From: Syngnathus acus
Taxonomy: Eukaryota; Chordata; Actinopteri; Syngnathiformes; Syngnathidae
Reading direction: 5' to 3'
Length of the DNA stretch: 64,000 bases
Assembly: GCF_901709675.1 (NCBI RefSeq)
Contig: NC_051101.1
Coordinates: 12,110,501-12,174,500, forward strand
The position numbers were made by a program, and so were the translations under genes. Positions 1-11,501 of this stretch are shown here, one piece after another. The notes beneath the pieces are model-generated. The model was not told the DNA's origin. It searched no databases and was given only the letters and a program-made list of their open reading frames with translations. Every line of letters starts with the position of its first letter. Position 1 is the first letter of the stretch.

Positions 1-1497
1 GTTGGGAATTTGTGATAGTAGCCAACAAAATGGCCGCTGTGGACTTAGGGCAAATAATTGGCATTATTTTCTTATTTTTCCATGGAATTTGACACTCGAG
101 GTCAAATTCCCAAACGATGTACGCCATCTTCCATTTTGAGGGTCACAGAAGCTGTGGGAAACACCACGACGATGAAAAAAAAGAAAAACACACAACAGCG
201 AGTCGTTCATTTGTAGTCATAGCTCGAGTTCCCTCAACACAAACGCGAAAAAGGGCGACGGGGGTCAAGAGCCTTTGAAATGATGAGTTGAGGTTAGGAA
301 AACACGGCTAACCTCTGCTAACGTCTCCCAGCTATGATGAATTAGCGTTCTGTAAACATTCAACACCAAAGCCCAAAATGTATTTCTGTAAACTCTTATC
401 TGATCTTGACGTGACTCCATTTTGGACTGGATTACAAAGATAAAAAAAAACTCAAAACTAACATACATGATGTTGTGAAGAACTGAAGGCAATTTTTCAA
501 AAAAATTGTAGACAACTCGGCTTTTTCAATGACCCCGTTATGCGTGATTTGCTAAACAACAAAGACAGCGATGGATGCCATCATAGAAGATTAACACGTC
601 TACAATCAACTCGCGTGAGGAAGCAAAAGGACTGCTAAGTCATCCCAAATGTCATGTTGACATAAACACAGATGTGCTCACACGAAAAAGATGCGCCTGG
701 CTTCACATCATCGAGCTCAGTCAAGGACACGATGCGGCCTCGGTCTTGGCAGGAGGCTGCCGCAGTTTGCTAACACTTGACCCTCGCTGAGGGTGGGAGG
801 ACATGTCAGCCGGCTGTTGTCCGAAACATGTTTGAGGTGTGAAATCAAACCGCAACGACGACGCGGCAACCAAAGGTATAGTTTGCACGATGGCGCCAAA
901 TCACTGCTTTTATATTAAACAAGCCTTTGGAACACTAAAACAGCAAGTAGGTGAGTTTTTTAAGCAACTAGCGAGTCATCAAACACAAAATGTTTCCAGA
1001 AAAGCTTTTAAAAGGAACGAGGCCCGCTCGCCTATCTGGGTGTCCTCGTGGCGAGCGAGTCCTTTTGTCGATCTCCTCTGCGCCTTTGTCAGGAGACGCA
1101 CGTGTGGGGGTTTAAGAAGTGTGACCATAATTCAAACAGAGACCAAGGTTCCCATTCGACGGCTTTTCGAATCCCGAGTCTTCAAGTCACGGCTAAACGA
1201 CGTGGAGAGCAATTTGGAGAAAACCGCCGCACATCTGCTTTGGATTGATAGGACACTTGTGAAGTGAATGTATGGCAGCTCCTACCGTACGTATTACTGC
1301 GTTGGAAAATGTTGCACTCACGCTGATTAGTCATGTTGGTGACTTTCCATCAGTGTTCTATTGTAGGGATTACGGTAAAACCGATGACTCAGGGGAAGCT
1401 AGCATTAGCAATATTATTATTATTATACGGTGTTACCCATGGGGGCTCCAACATTCGACGTTTTCCACTTTGATGATTGATTTTGTTTTGAAAACAC

Positions 1498-1568
1498 GGA
1501 TTAATGGCATTTCCATTCATTTGAATGGAGTAAGATGATTTGAGATGCAAGTGTTTTGAGTTACAAGT
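1498..1568 (+). repeat. Dispersed repeat copy A (inverted pair with copy B)
   Basis: About 70 bp closely resembling the reverse complement of 2519-2590. Shared blocks include ATTTCCATTCATTTGA and GATGATTTGAGAT, ending in GAGTTACAAG. The inverted arrangement, with similar outer ends, fits either terminal inverted repeats of a roughly 1.1-kb element or two independent insertions. No transposase frame is visible between them. Confidence 0.6.
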
Positions 1569-2518
1569 TACAATTTAGATCTAAAAGGCACTATTGTAAA
1601 TCAGAACTATTATGCCAGACCACCGTCCTTAGTCAGTTTTTGTGAACCATGTGCTAATCCCGTACATCACAAGCAGTTGGCGTTGCGAGCTCACCTTCCC
1701 CGCTTTTTTTTTTTAAAATCGCCATTTACAGGGAAACCAAGCTGGGCCAGTAAACGTGCTCAACATTGAGGCCCGCCGATTTCGCGTACCACCTCTGGCA
1801 TGTGCTACGTGGCCCGTGTCTGGAGAACCTGAAAGTTATTACGCTGATCACTTCAGAGCCCCGAAAAGATGACTTTTTTTTTCCCTTTCTTTGTCCAGAT
1901 GGGGTCCATTGAGTAAGCATCTGGAAGCCAAATATGCTCATTTTCTCCTCTCCAAAAAAGCCAAGAGCCAGCGTGTGCTACCCCCAAGGTGATTGTCATA
2001 GCTTTTGTGCTATGTCACTTTAGCAGCGAGCATTTTAGCATGCAACAAAATAACACAGGGTCATCTCGGGTTGAGTGTTGGGTCAGCTTGGCTCTGTGTA
2101 ACAGATTTGTCATCAGGACACCTGGGAACTGTTTGAAATTGCGAAGGAAAAAAAAGAAATCTGCAAAACGTGTCTTGTTTCAAAGATGAAAGACAAGTAC
2201 GTCGACTGCACTGGAGTTAATGGACAACATCGGTGCGGTCGGCAGTGTTTAGCAACAGGAAGAGCGGGGTCCGATGGGGTCAGGGGGTACGAGAGCCACA
2301 CACGGCAGGACTTCCTGTGGGAGCCGACGATTGAGGTGCTGGGCGAGGTCTAATCTTCACAAGAATGACAAAAAGTCAACTGAGGCATGTCTCAGTGATA
2401 GGAATGAAGGCAACAATTGTCGCTTGAGCACTGGGAAATGTTACTGTCAGCATCTTTTAAAACCTTTATATTACGCAGGCTGTATTGAGTTGCAACTTCA
2501 ATTCTTGCCTTGACCACG

Positions 2519-2590
2519 CTTGTAACTCAGAACATATCTCAAATCATCCTTCCCCACTCAAATGAATGGAAATGTCATTAATCTGTTCCA
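2519..2590 (-). repeat. Dispersed repeat copy B (inverted pair with copy A)
   Basis: Reverse-strand partner of the repeat at 1498-1568, differing by scattered substitutions and small indels. Its 5' end in its own orientation reads GGAACAGATTAATGAC, comparable to ACACGGATTAATGGC in copy A. Confidence 0.6.
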
Positions 2591-2981
2591 AACCCACCCC
2601 CCAAAAAAAAAAGTAGTGTTTTTAATAAGGAAAATTGCATTTAAAATAATACAAAATAATACCTAATCAAACACCAATCAAAATACAAATTAATTTAAAT
2701 CATATAAATTAACATTTTAAAATTAATCGAAATAAATCTGTCAACGTTTCATAGATAAAAAAAATGGTGTCGTTTGTTTATGATCTTCCTGTTTACTAGC
2801 CTCTTTCATAAAAAAATAAACAACATTTCCCATTTCTCATATCACGTTATCTTCTTTCAAAATACTTGAGCGGGTTAAAAGTGCAGCAAAGGATAAATGC
2901 AACTTGCAACTAAGACATCAAACTGCAAATATGTTCAACTTTACAAATGACTTTTTGGTTGTTTTTCTTTTTTTTCCGCAG

Positions 2982-3201
2982 AACAAATGGCCTTCATCAG
3001 TCACGCCGCAAACGTTTGTCTTTGAAAAAGCGGACCTGCAAGACCAAATCGAAACATAAGCGCTCTCATAAAAGCGAGATGGACGACAGGGAGCAGAAAA
3101 CAGCTGGTGGGAGGATGAAGAGGACCAAGAGGGAGGAAAAACTCAAGAAAAACAGCAAAAGTTCTCTCGGTTCGCGTGTCCGGCTGCCAAGCATGACATA
3201 A
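2982..3201 (+). CDS. Candidate terminal exon, Lys/Arg-rich tail of unknown protein
   Basis: I do not recognise this protein. A strong acceptor (long T-rich tract ending in CCGCAG at 2976-2981) is followed by an open frame of about 73 codons to a TAA at 3199-3201. The peptide is very basic, with runs such as RRKRLSLKKRTCKTKSKHKR and a later KRTKREEKLKK, as in nuclear or nucleolar tails or heparin-binding tails. An AATAAA at 3672-3677 could end the transcript. No upstream exon was found, so it may be a chance frame in A-rich DNA. The reading phase assumes two bases are carried from an upstream exon. Confidence 0.2.
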
Positions 3202-5853
3202 ACTAGACTGGGGACTGCTTTGTTATTTTGGATGCAAAAAGGCGAGTCAGCACCAACAAAAAGAAGGGCAGCAAGAACTGCAAGTCATATGATTTATGCA
3301 ATAATCCACAACACAAACAAAAACTCAAGGCAGCTTGCATTTCAGCGTTGCCGTCCTTTTGGGGCCCAAATGATTTCACGTGTCGGGTTTCAACGGGTTT
3401 GGGTCTTAACGAGCAATGCCTGCGGTGTGGCTACGCACGCACGCACTCGCATACGCCAACATAAGCAAGTCCAGGAAAGACCCTCACCACGGTACAAGTA
3501 GCCTGTGGTCTTTGCCTCTTGCTGGCTCCTCTTTCACATTTATGACGAGCGCACATGGTGGAGAGTGAGGGGCCCGCTTATGTAAGGCCCCTCGACCCTC
3601 TTTAGAAATGTGAAAAAATACAAAGCAACACACAAAAAAAAAAAGCCTGACACATTTGTTCCTTGTGTCCAAATAAACGTCCCAGTGAAAAGAATTGAAG
3701 ATGCAATTATTCTTACACGCAACATTTATCAAGACAGTAACAAATGCAATCCTTAGTTTTCCACTAGGTGGTGCTATTTCTCTCCATTCAAAGCATGCAG
3801 CGAGATTTCCTGTTCTTTTACTTTTGTCTGCATGAGTGCCTCGTTACTGAAATGATAATTGTGATGTTAGATAACACACACACACACACAAACACACTCA
3901 TACACTTAAAGGCACGCGAGCACACACTGATCTCTACCGTCACAACTTTGTTGACGGTTTTCTGGGTGAACGTCATAAAGCTCAGAAATTATTCAGAATA
4001 AAAATAAAATCTAAATCTGCTGAGATAAGAACCCATTTTGATTTTACATTTATATTCATTTTTTGGGTGACTTTTCATTGAAGTTTTGCACAGTTTGCAG
4101 CCACACATTGGATGAATTGGATCATGAGATTATTAATCCTCTGATGTTTGTTTCTTTGGGGGGTCAGTATGAGTAATTAAATATCGTAAAATACATTTTA
4201 AACATTTATCATTAATATAAAAATATTACATTGAGCCAAGCAGAAGAAAATTGTGCCGTGTGTTTGGCCAAGTAAAAACATCTTTTTCCATAATTAAAAT
4301 GTGAAAATAACATGTCCGTCCCGAAGCTAATTTTTTTTTTCAATTTTAAAGCTTTGAATGGGTCAGTTTGACCCGCAACATTTATATTATTAGACAAGGA
4401 TACACACCCAGTAGCAATAAATCGCTATCAGTACCCCTCCGCAATCATACAAACAAGTATAGTGGCGTAAGAAAATTGAAATAATACTGTGATCGTTTTA
4501 CAAATGAACATTTTGTTGCATGCACACAACAGCACGAATACAATGACATCCAAAACGTAAGAATCTTCGGATGAATTAAATCGTCAAAATATTAGACACA
4601 GCTCTCAGTGTGATGCAAATTATGATCACATTGATAATAATACAAATAAAAGATGAATCTGTATCTTTCTGACAGTACCATTCAAAAGTTAGCATCTTTT
4701 TTGACAGCCAGTGCCATCCCACCAAGTCATAAAAAACTGTGCTCACCTTCCCACTGCTTGTTGCCTGGTGGTCCTGTCCGGGTACGACTGCGCTCCAAGA
4801 TCTCCCCAAAACAGGAAAAACAAAAAAAAGCAGAAATGTTACCTTGGTTTAATACTAAAACGTTGATCCACAGTCTGCGTAAAGATCTTGTTGCTTAAAG
4901 AGGGTCGGGCAGACTTGGTGAGGGGAAGAAAATAAGAAAGTAGCCACAGAGGAAAGAGTCGTGTGGCATCCCAAAAAAAGGAAAACAGGGAAAAGGGGGG
5001 AGGGTCGTCAAGACCACGCAAAGTGGAAAAACTGTGACAGAGGGAGGGAAGGAGGGAGGCGGGAAGATGGCTGTTTTAACTCGTTTTAAATATCCTGAAG
5101 ATAGATCAGATCGATTAGATAGATTAGAATCAATATAATACAATTAAAATAGGGGGAAAAAAATCACACAATAGAATACATGGAATAACTACCACATAAT
5201 AGCATAAAGCGATATTAACAACAACAATAAAAAGTGAGATGAAAATGAAAGATAACTCAATTTTTGATAAATATCAGCGTTATTTTAACACGTGCGTGCA
5301 TGTGCATGTTTGTGTGTGCGCGTTTGTCTCGCACACTCACTCGACTGTCAGCTGTGGAGCTCCTGCGAGACCACCAGTCACTTTGTCAGTGAGCGTTCCC
5401 GACAACAGCTGGACATCTTTCCTCCCTAAAACGGGAAGCTGGCCTTGATAAGCAGCTGCTGCGCTGCTTGTCTTCTCCTCCTTTGCAGATTAAGACCTCA
5501 TGCAGGCATGCATGCTCAGGGAACATGACATCCTAGTGGAACAAATCAGAATATTTGTTTCATGAAATTGCATGCACAATCTAATCTGCCCACGGTCTTC
5601 GCAATCAATACTGCTGACGCATGTAAACTTTGACAGTTCACTTATGGAAATCACATCTTCAACAAGTAAAACTCAACTTATATTGTGTTTTTGTATAGTA
5701 TTTTTACAATTGCATTGATGTCACTGAGGTGGATTAATTTGTGGAAATCATGCACGAATTGGGCACACATGGTAACATTATGTTGCTTTATAATATATAA
5801 GGACTCATGTGTCATAACATACATGAATTATTCATATATATTATATCATTTCA
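3202..5853. other. Intergenic, no supported gene
   Basis: AT-rich, low-complexity sequence with a short CA-repeat (about 3877-3897) and poly-A runs. A short minus-strand stretch at about 4745-4804 is followed by a good donor (GTGAGC) but its translation is not recognisable and no partner exon was found. Purine-rich sequence at 4890-5070 explains long frames on the minus strand. Confidence 0.5.
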
Positions 5854-5902
5854 TTCACGTAATTTATAAAGTTATGATTCATAACTTTATAAATTACGTG
5901 AA
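5854..5902. repeat. Perfect 49-bp palindrome
   Basis: Two perfect 24-bp arms (5854-5877 and 5879-5902) around a single central T. The arms begin TTCACGTAATTTATAAAG and end in its exact complement. The sequence is AT-rich and could extrude as a cruciform or fold as a hairpin. It could be the remnant of a small inverted-repeat transposon. It lies about 0.8 kb upstream of the gpatch4 coding start with no gene spanning it. Confidence 0.9.
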
Positions 5903-6683
5903 CAAAATGAGCTACTACATCACTTCAATGGAAGTTAAACGTGTTTGAATAGCAATCCTGCCATCTAGCGTTCGTTTTTGATATCTAATATGCATACGCA
6001 GCACTTCAGCAACTTTAATACGGTATAACGTTTTAGGAAAGCTAGAATGAAAACTGTGTGGATATACGTATACCCTTTCTAGGATAAATAAGATATCGAT
6101 TAATATTTTTTTTACGACACGCAATGTGTGATAATGGGAGGTGTTGAAAAGGAATGAAGCGTTTAAACGGAGACGTTCACAATTGACCCGCATTAACATA
6201 AAAATACATATAAAGAAACTTTAAACAGACGCTAACGCAAACAAATTGAGGCAAATATATAAATATATATATACACTACTTAATGAATAACGAAATATTT
6301 GATGGGAACTAAACATATTTACTTGCTTACCATTTTGTTGTAGTTGTTTTTAAATAAGAGAAAGAGCTTCATTACTTTTAAAAACAAACCAAAAAATGTT
6401 TGATAAACGCGTACCACTTTCTTGACGATGTAACACGGAAGTATACAATGGTGCACATCTCGTGACGTATTTCCGGTGTCATGTCGGCCTCCTGCTGAAG
6501 CCGCATGTTACATTTCTCTAAAGGTTTCAGCTGTATTTTCATATCTACGTTTGCGGAATTAACGTGACAATATACAACTTTTGTTTTATTTAAAGATCGC
6601 CGTGAAAATGTTACCAATGTAATGTTACAAGATGTTTTTATTATCATTTAGCGTCATGGTGTAATAACCTTTTCTTCTTACAG

Positions 6684-8193
6684 ATGACTGACGTTGTGCA
6701 AAAGGGCCACGGATTGAGGTTTGCCGAGCAGCTGCTTAAGAGTCACGGCTGGAAAGAGGGTCAAATATTGTATTATTAACACTTGTCTACTGCCACTGAC
6801 AACCACTGTACCGTGACGTGACTATTAGTATTTTTAATCCTCAGGTAAAGGACTGGGTCGGGATGAGAACGGTATATCTGAACCCATCAAGGTTAAAGTG
6901 AAATGCAACAAAGGCGGGGTGAGGACTATGGATTGTTGATATTATTGTGGGGGCACATGGCAACTAAACACTTGTTTTGTGTCAGGTGGGCCACCAAGAA
7001 GGAGAGCAGTTCACTTTCCAGTGGTGGGATCACGTCTTCAACAAGGCTTCATCCAGCCTGCAGGTGGAATCCCATCAGGTTGGTGGTTTTAAAGTAAAAG
7101 CCAGTTTCACTCATGAAGAAATAATGTCAACCTTTTTGATCCCCAGGATGGCATTTCATTAAAGAAGACTGAGAACGGTGAAGAAGACGGTGGCGTGATT
7201 TCTAACAAGAAGCCTCGGAAGGCCTCACTGGCTAAAGCCAAAATCTACGGAAGCTTTGTCAAGGTAAAACACTCAAAGGTTTTCCGTGAGGTGTCGAGAA
7301 CTAATAACTTACTGACTGCCCCCTTCAGTCGGCAACACTTCTGTCTGGTCAGGAGCAGCCAGGACGAGCAGTCGACAGTGATAGCAGCAGCTCGGACCAG
7401 GAGGAAGATAAACTAGATCTGTCGTCCATTGCCAAGTAAGAATATGTTTGCTGTATTTCTTTTGTGCATCATATGAATCAAATTGATATTAGATGCATTA
7501 AAAACATTTGCTGATTCCCTCCAGGCTGTCTGATTGCAACCTCATGAAGGCTTGCGGAGGACGCACTGCCCACAAGTTAGTTTATTTATTTTGTGGAAAC
7601 ACATCTTCAGGACTAAAAGACTTGTAAATGCTCCTTTTGTGTTTTGTTTTTTTACCCCCCCCCCCCCCAGAGGAGCCAGACACGGCTTGAAGATGAGCGC
7701 TAAGCTAGCCCGGCTGGAGCAGCAGGAGGCCGAATTCATGGCCAAATACGGTAAAAAGACTGAAGACCGGAAGGAAGGAATCAAGACTAAAAACGAGAAG
7801 ACATCCAAGGAGAAGACTGAAGAATTAAATGTCCACCATGTTTCACTTTCTGAACCGACTGACATCAAAATCAAAAAGAAGAAAAAGAAAAGGACCGATG
7901 AAGAGGAGGAAACGACACGCGTCGAAAACGGTCACGAGAACCACAAGAGGAAGCAGAAAAAGAAGAAAAACGGAGAGTTTCCAAATCCAGAGCTTGATGT
8001 CACTCCGCTGCTGAAAAAGAAGAAAAAGAGAGAGCAGCAAGTTTCAGTAGAAGAAACACAGCAGAGTAACCATGCAGAGCCGCTTGAACATCAAGTCAAG
8101 AAGAAAAGAAAAAAGAGCAAAAAAGACTCAAACATTTGCGAGGAGCCTCAAGCATCACCTCCAACAAAGAAGAAGAAAAAGTCCAAAGAATAA
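6684..8193 (+). CDS. gpatch4: G-patch domain-containing protein 4
   Basis: Seven coding exons: 6684-6759, 6845-6918, 6986-7078, 7147-7263, 7329-7435, 7525-7575 and 7671-8193, giving 1041 nt and 346 residues; all junctions are GT-AG and in frame. The N-terminus carries a G-patch (GLRFAEQLL, then HGWKEGKGLGRDENGI, residues about 10-45), the module that binds and activates DEAH-box helicases such as DHX15. Next come FTFQWWDHVFNK and ACGGRTAHKGARHGLKMSAK, both matching vertebrate GPATCH4. The last exon is a long Lys-rich tail of repeated KKKKK blocks, expected to direct nucleolar localisation. The ATG directly follows an acceptor-like TTCTTACAG, so a 5' UTR intron is likely. The final intron ends in a run of C residues (about 7656-7668) before AG. 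The family is known for nucleolar and snoRNP-related roles; that role here is inferred from homology. Confidence 0.93.
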
Positions 8194-8233
8194 CTTTTTG
8201 AATTTGTCTCTCTGATTTTTTTTAAACACCCTA

Positions 8234-8239
8234 AATAAA
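8234..8239 (+). terminator. Polyadenylation signal of gpatch4
   Basis: AATAAA about 40 nt after the gpatch4 stop codon, implying a very short 3' UTR. Confidence 0.7.
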
Positions 8240-9121
8240 TCTTTGCTTCCATTCTTTTTTTTGTGTAAGGTCCAAACAGTTGAAATTAGGAGCTAACAAA
8301 ATGTTTGTTTGTCGTAGCCACCCAAAATTGACAATGGCCTGAATAGGATATTTGAGTTTATTCTCCCCAATACCTTGAGGTTATTAATAGTTTACATTTG
8401 TTGAAATGAACAGGACATGGCGCAAAGGTGGATTGGGCAACTCAACTTCTCGGAAAGTATTATACGAAACAAGGTTAAAATAGAGGAAGTCAGAGATTTG
8501 CGTTAGAGAATCTGTTGATAAACAGAACACACAACATGCTGCCTCATTTTTTTATCCTCACATTAGGATTTGGATTTTCGATTAAAATGTCAATCTAGCA
8601 ATCCTGTGGTTTTTTTTGTTTATTTTTTTTCCCCTGCCTACGATGACACTGAATGCTATTGGGACACACGTATGCGGATTATTTTCCATTGTTGCGCAAC
8701 ACGTGGTTGCTAAATACTTGCTTTTACTTCACACCACCGACCCGAAAAATATCAGTGTAACTCACACTGGGCTGATTTCATAACAAAATAAATATTTAAA
8801 CTCCTTTGTCAGTTTTTTAGTTATTAATTGACAATCTGTCCATTAAACCATAGTGTGATTACCGTGGATGTTAACTGGCTGTAGGCCTTATGCTGCATTC
8901 AAGGAACGTAGGAAGTTGGAATTTTCCCATTTCCGAGTATGAAAAGTGCACTAGAGCGCCACTTTGGACTGGAAAGTCCGAGTTGTGAAGTCAAGGGGGA
9001 AAAAAGGACCCTGCAAGCTTTCTACTTAGCTCAGAAGCAAACCAGCAACCAACTCAATTTGTACTATAACGCTTCCACAAAAGACACGGATTATATTTTG
9101 TGTGTGCAAGGGAGTGATGTG
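8240..9121. other. Intergenic gap between convergent genes
   Basis: Sequence between the 3' ends of gpatch4 (+) and the lectin receptor (-). The part near 9121 is probably lectin-receptor 3' UTR. I see no further gene or strong repeat here. Confidence 0.5.
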
Positions 9122-11501
9122 TTAGTGTGGATCTGGCCAGGTGATGGCATGGGTTTGGCAGATGTATCTGTTCCTCATGTCACATTTGGCTTTGCTCCAG
9201 TTGTCCAGGGATTTTGACGTCAGCGACTTTGTCGTCAGAGCACAGCTGTTTTTTAAGTTGTAGTTTTCTTTTCTCCAGAATCTAAACACCACACAAAATG
9301 GACTCCGTGAGACATCAATGCAGGTGTTGGCCGAAGGTGTAGGTGACCTCTGTTGCTTTGCATCTGGCAAATATTGAATCAATTTATTTGGTTTATTGGT
9401 ATAATGAGACTGCTGATCTGCTGAGCTTGATTTTGCTCGAGAGCCAGCGAGCTAACAACTCAGATTTAGTTCAACAGCTTTCTCATTCTGTAATTATCTT
9501 ACAAGCTAACCAGCTATCTACTTGGCCAATTTTATTCTGCCTTATGTTTTTCCGTGTGTTATTGGTGTTTGTTTACTCACGACAAAGTGAGGTTGCGTCC
9601 ATCATTCCAATTCCACTTGTCAGAGATTAAGTTCTTGCTCAGCCCTATCCAATATCCGTGCTTGTCATCGTCGTAGTAATACGTATGATTCGTGACAAAA
9701 TCCTGGAACAAGCAAGAAAATAACGAATATTAATCAGGATTTAAATAATTAACTCTTGAGCACAAATTATAAATATATAGTAGGAGATTTGAACAGAAAT
9801 AAATGTAAGGCGTCCCACAGGGATGTATACTAGATCCCCTACCATTTAAAATGATATACAGTATGAGTTATGTAAGGATCACCTGTTCTTCTTGGCTTTC
9901 AATGAGCAGCAGGCGTGCTTTCATCCGCCTGCAATCGTCAACACTTCCCTCCCAGGTCTTCCAGCTGGAGTAGTAAAGGTAGTGCCCAAACAGGTAACAC
10001 TTGGAGCCAAATTGCAGCCAGCCGTTCGCACACGGCTTGCACAGGCTTAAAACTACAAAACACAAATACAACATCTACAATTACCATTTCAAATAAAAAA
10101 ACATCCACAAAGTGATTTTTGGTTTTAAATCCAAGACATATAATGAAAAATACACAATAAAAAAAACCAACCCTGATAAAAGACTGAGTTTCATTTTAAA
10201 ATTTAATTGATCAGTGTTGTGGTATTAAGGTATGTTAGCTTGTTAGCATGAATCATAGCATAGCATCACCATGGAAACCTGTTTGTGGCCCTGGTGAGCG
10301 TGCTGACCTTTTTGCGGGCAGTAGTCGATGACAGGGAAATAGTCAAACCGGGAGACCTGGCCCAAGGTCCAGTTGAGCTGGTCCCGTTCCCTGCTGAGGT
10401 TCTGGGCTCGTTCGCTCATCTGCTCCAGCTCGGCCCGCATGTACTCGTTCTGAGCCGTCAGGTTGATGTTCTGCCGATGCTGCTCGGCCAGGATGCCGTT
10501 CACTGAAGGAGGAAAAGTACTCAATACTTCTTTTCTTTTTTTAACTGTTCATTAAACATGAAAAAAAGAAAAGTGACTGATGATTTGGTTGTTTGTGTTA
10601 GTGTAAAATCGAACACAAAATAAGGAGGGACATTTTTTTTAATATTTTCAATTTCAGGCACAGAAACAGATTCACGTGACCCAACAGTTTAGAGATTTAG
10701 GAGATTAAAAAATAAGCAATAAATTGAATCAGTCATGTTTTTTTGTTTTTTGACTTTGAATGGACAGAAAGCAAGATTCTCTCAGGAGTAAGAAAAAAAC
10801 AAAAGGGGTACTTACTGTGCAAGGTGAGGGCAATGATGACAGACATGAGGATGACACAAAGGACGCTCAGAACGTAAGCCGCCAAAGTGGCAGGCGTCTG
10901 GAGTGATATTTTAGACAGGTTTTCTAGAAGGAAAGCAAAAAAAATATTTTCATTGACCAAGTAAAAAAAAAAAAAAAAAAAAAAGAACAGAATAAAGACA
11001 AACCTTGTACGATGTGAGGCACGCTGCACGGTAACTCTTTTGACCGCACATCATCGTAGATTTCCTCCTCGTCGCCGCACTTCTCTGGACGCAACAAAGT
11101 CACTTTAGTAAGTTTTGAAACAGAGTCCAAGTGTGTGAAAGGCATCATTAAAGAAGGTTTCCGAAAAACCTTCGGCGTGGCGTTGAGTCGGCCACCGCTC
11201 CAGCTCGTTGCTTACGTCTTCATAGATAACAGTGTCATTTGGCGAGCCTGGAAAAAAGAAGCACATGTTGTTTTCAATATCATATGTTGTCTTTGCCAAA
11301 TAGTGAACCCACCCAGTGGATGAATGAATGGAAAATGTGATGTGGACGAAAGTGGCTACTAACTGTTGTATATTGTACATAGAAAAACACATTTGTTGTT
11401 ATGAATGTACTTTCTATATTCTTAAACATCAAAAGAAAAGTGTGAAATGACTTACTGTGAGAGGTGAACTTGACTGTCACATAATTGAGTTCTTCTGCCA
11501 T
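9122..11501 (-). CDS. CD72-like ITIM C-type lectin receptor
   Basis: Eight coding exons on the minus strand: 11456-11501, 11170-11247, 11004-11084, 10816-10923, 10308-10502, 9883-10052, 9581-9702 and 9122-9281; 960 nt, 319 residues. It is a type II membrane protein. The cytoplasmic tail has three tyrosine motifs, LNYVTV (Y7), VIYEDV (Y24) and EIYDDV (Y51); the first two fit the ITIM consensus that recruits SHP phosphatases. The transmembrane helix is about residues 75-100. A stalk with NLT, NLS and NWT sequons follows, then a long-form C-type lectin domain (about 172-313) with CANGWLQFGSKCY, WIGL, WNWNDG and RNRYICQ. The calcium/sugar motifs EPN or QPD and WND are absent, so a protein ligand is likelier than sugar. 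The start MAEELNYVTVKF and the tail after YIC resemble mammalian CD72, a B-cell inhibitory coreceptor. Orthology is inferred; other fish group V lectin receptors are possible. The exon 2 donor (GAAG/GTTTTT) is weak and was chosen by phase. Confidence 0.85.
9809..9853 (+). repeat. LINE reverse-transcriptase motif fragment
   Basis: In one frame this reads GVPQGCILDPLPF, the conserved GVPQGSxLGPLLF block of non-LTR reverse transcriptases (L2/CR1/Rex type). It lies inside an intron of the lectin receptor, on the opposite strand, with no recognisable LINE sequence on either side. One of five such fragments in the window. Confidence 0.6.

Larger units (their letters stand above)
1..2946. other. Gene-free flank with repeat pair
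   Basis: I see no supportable gene in this stretch. Open frames on both strands are short, give no family resemblance and lack convincing paired splice sites. It contains two related copies of a dispersed repeat in opposite orientation (about 1498-1568 and 2519-2590, described separately) and AT-rich sequence at 2600-2900. The left edge may be the flank or UTR of a gene outside the window. Confidence 0.5.

Noticed and set aside
839-1267. 142-codon plus-strand frame
   Set aside because: It begins with GTG rather than ATG, shows no domain or family resemblance, and has no splice or promoter support.
4745-4804. Possible minus-strand exon with GTGAGC donor
   Set aside because: Acceptor is poor, translation unrecognisable, and no partner exon is visible.
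11215-11247. Alternative donor (GAC/GTAAGC) inside lectin-receptor exon 2
   Set aside because: It looks stronger than the chosen donor but would shift the frame of exon 3; it may be used in a truncated isoform.
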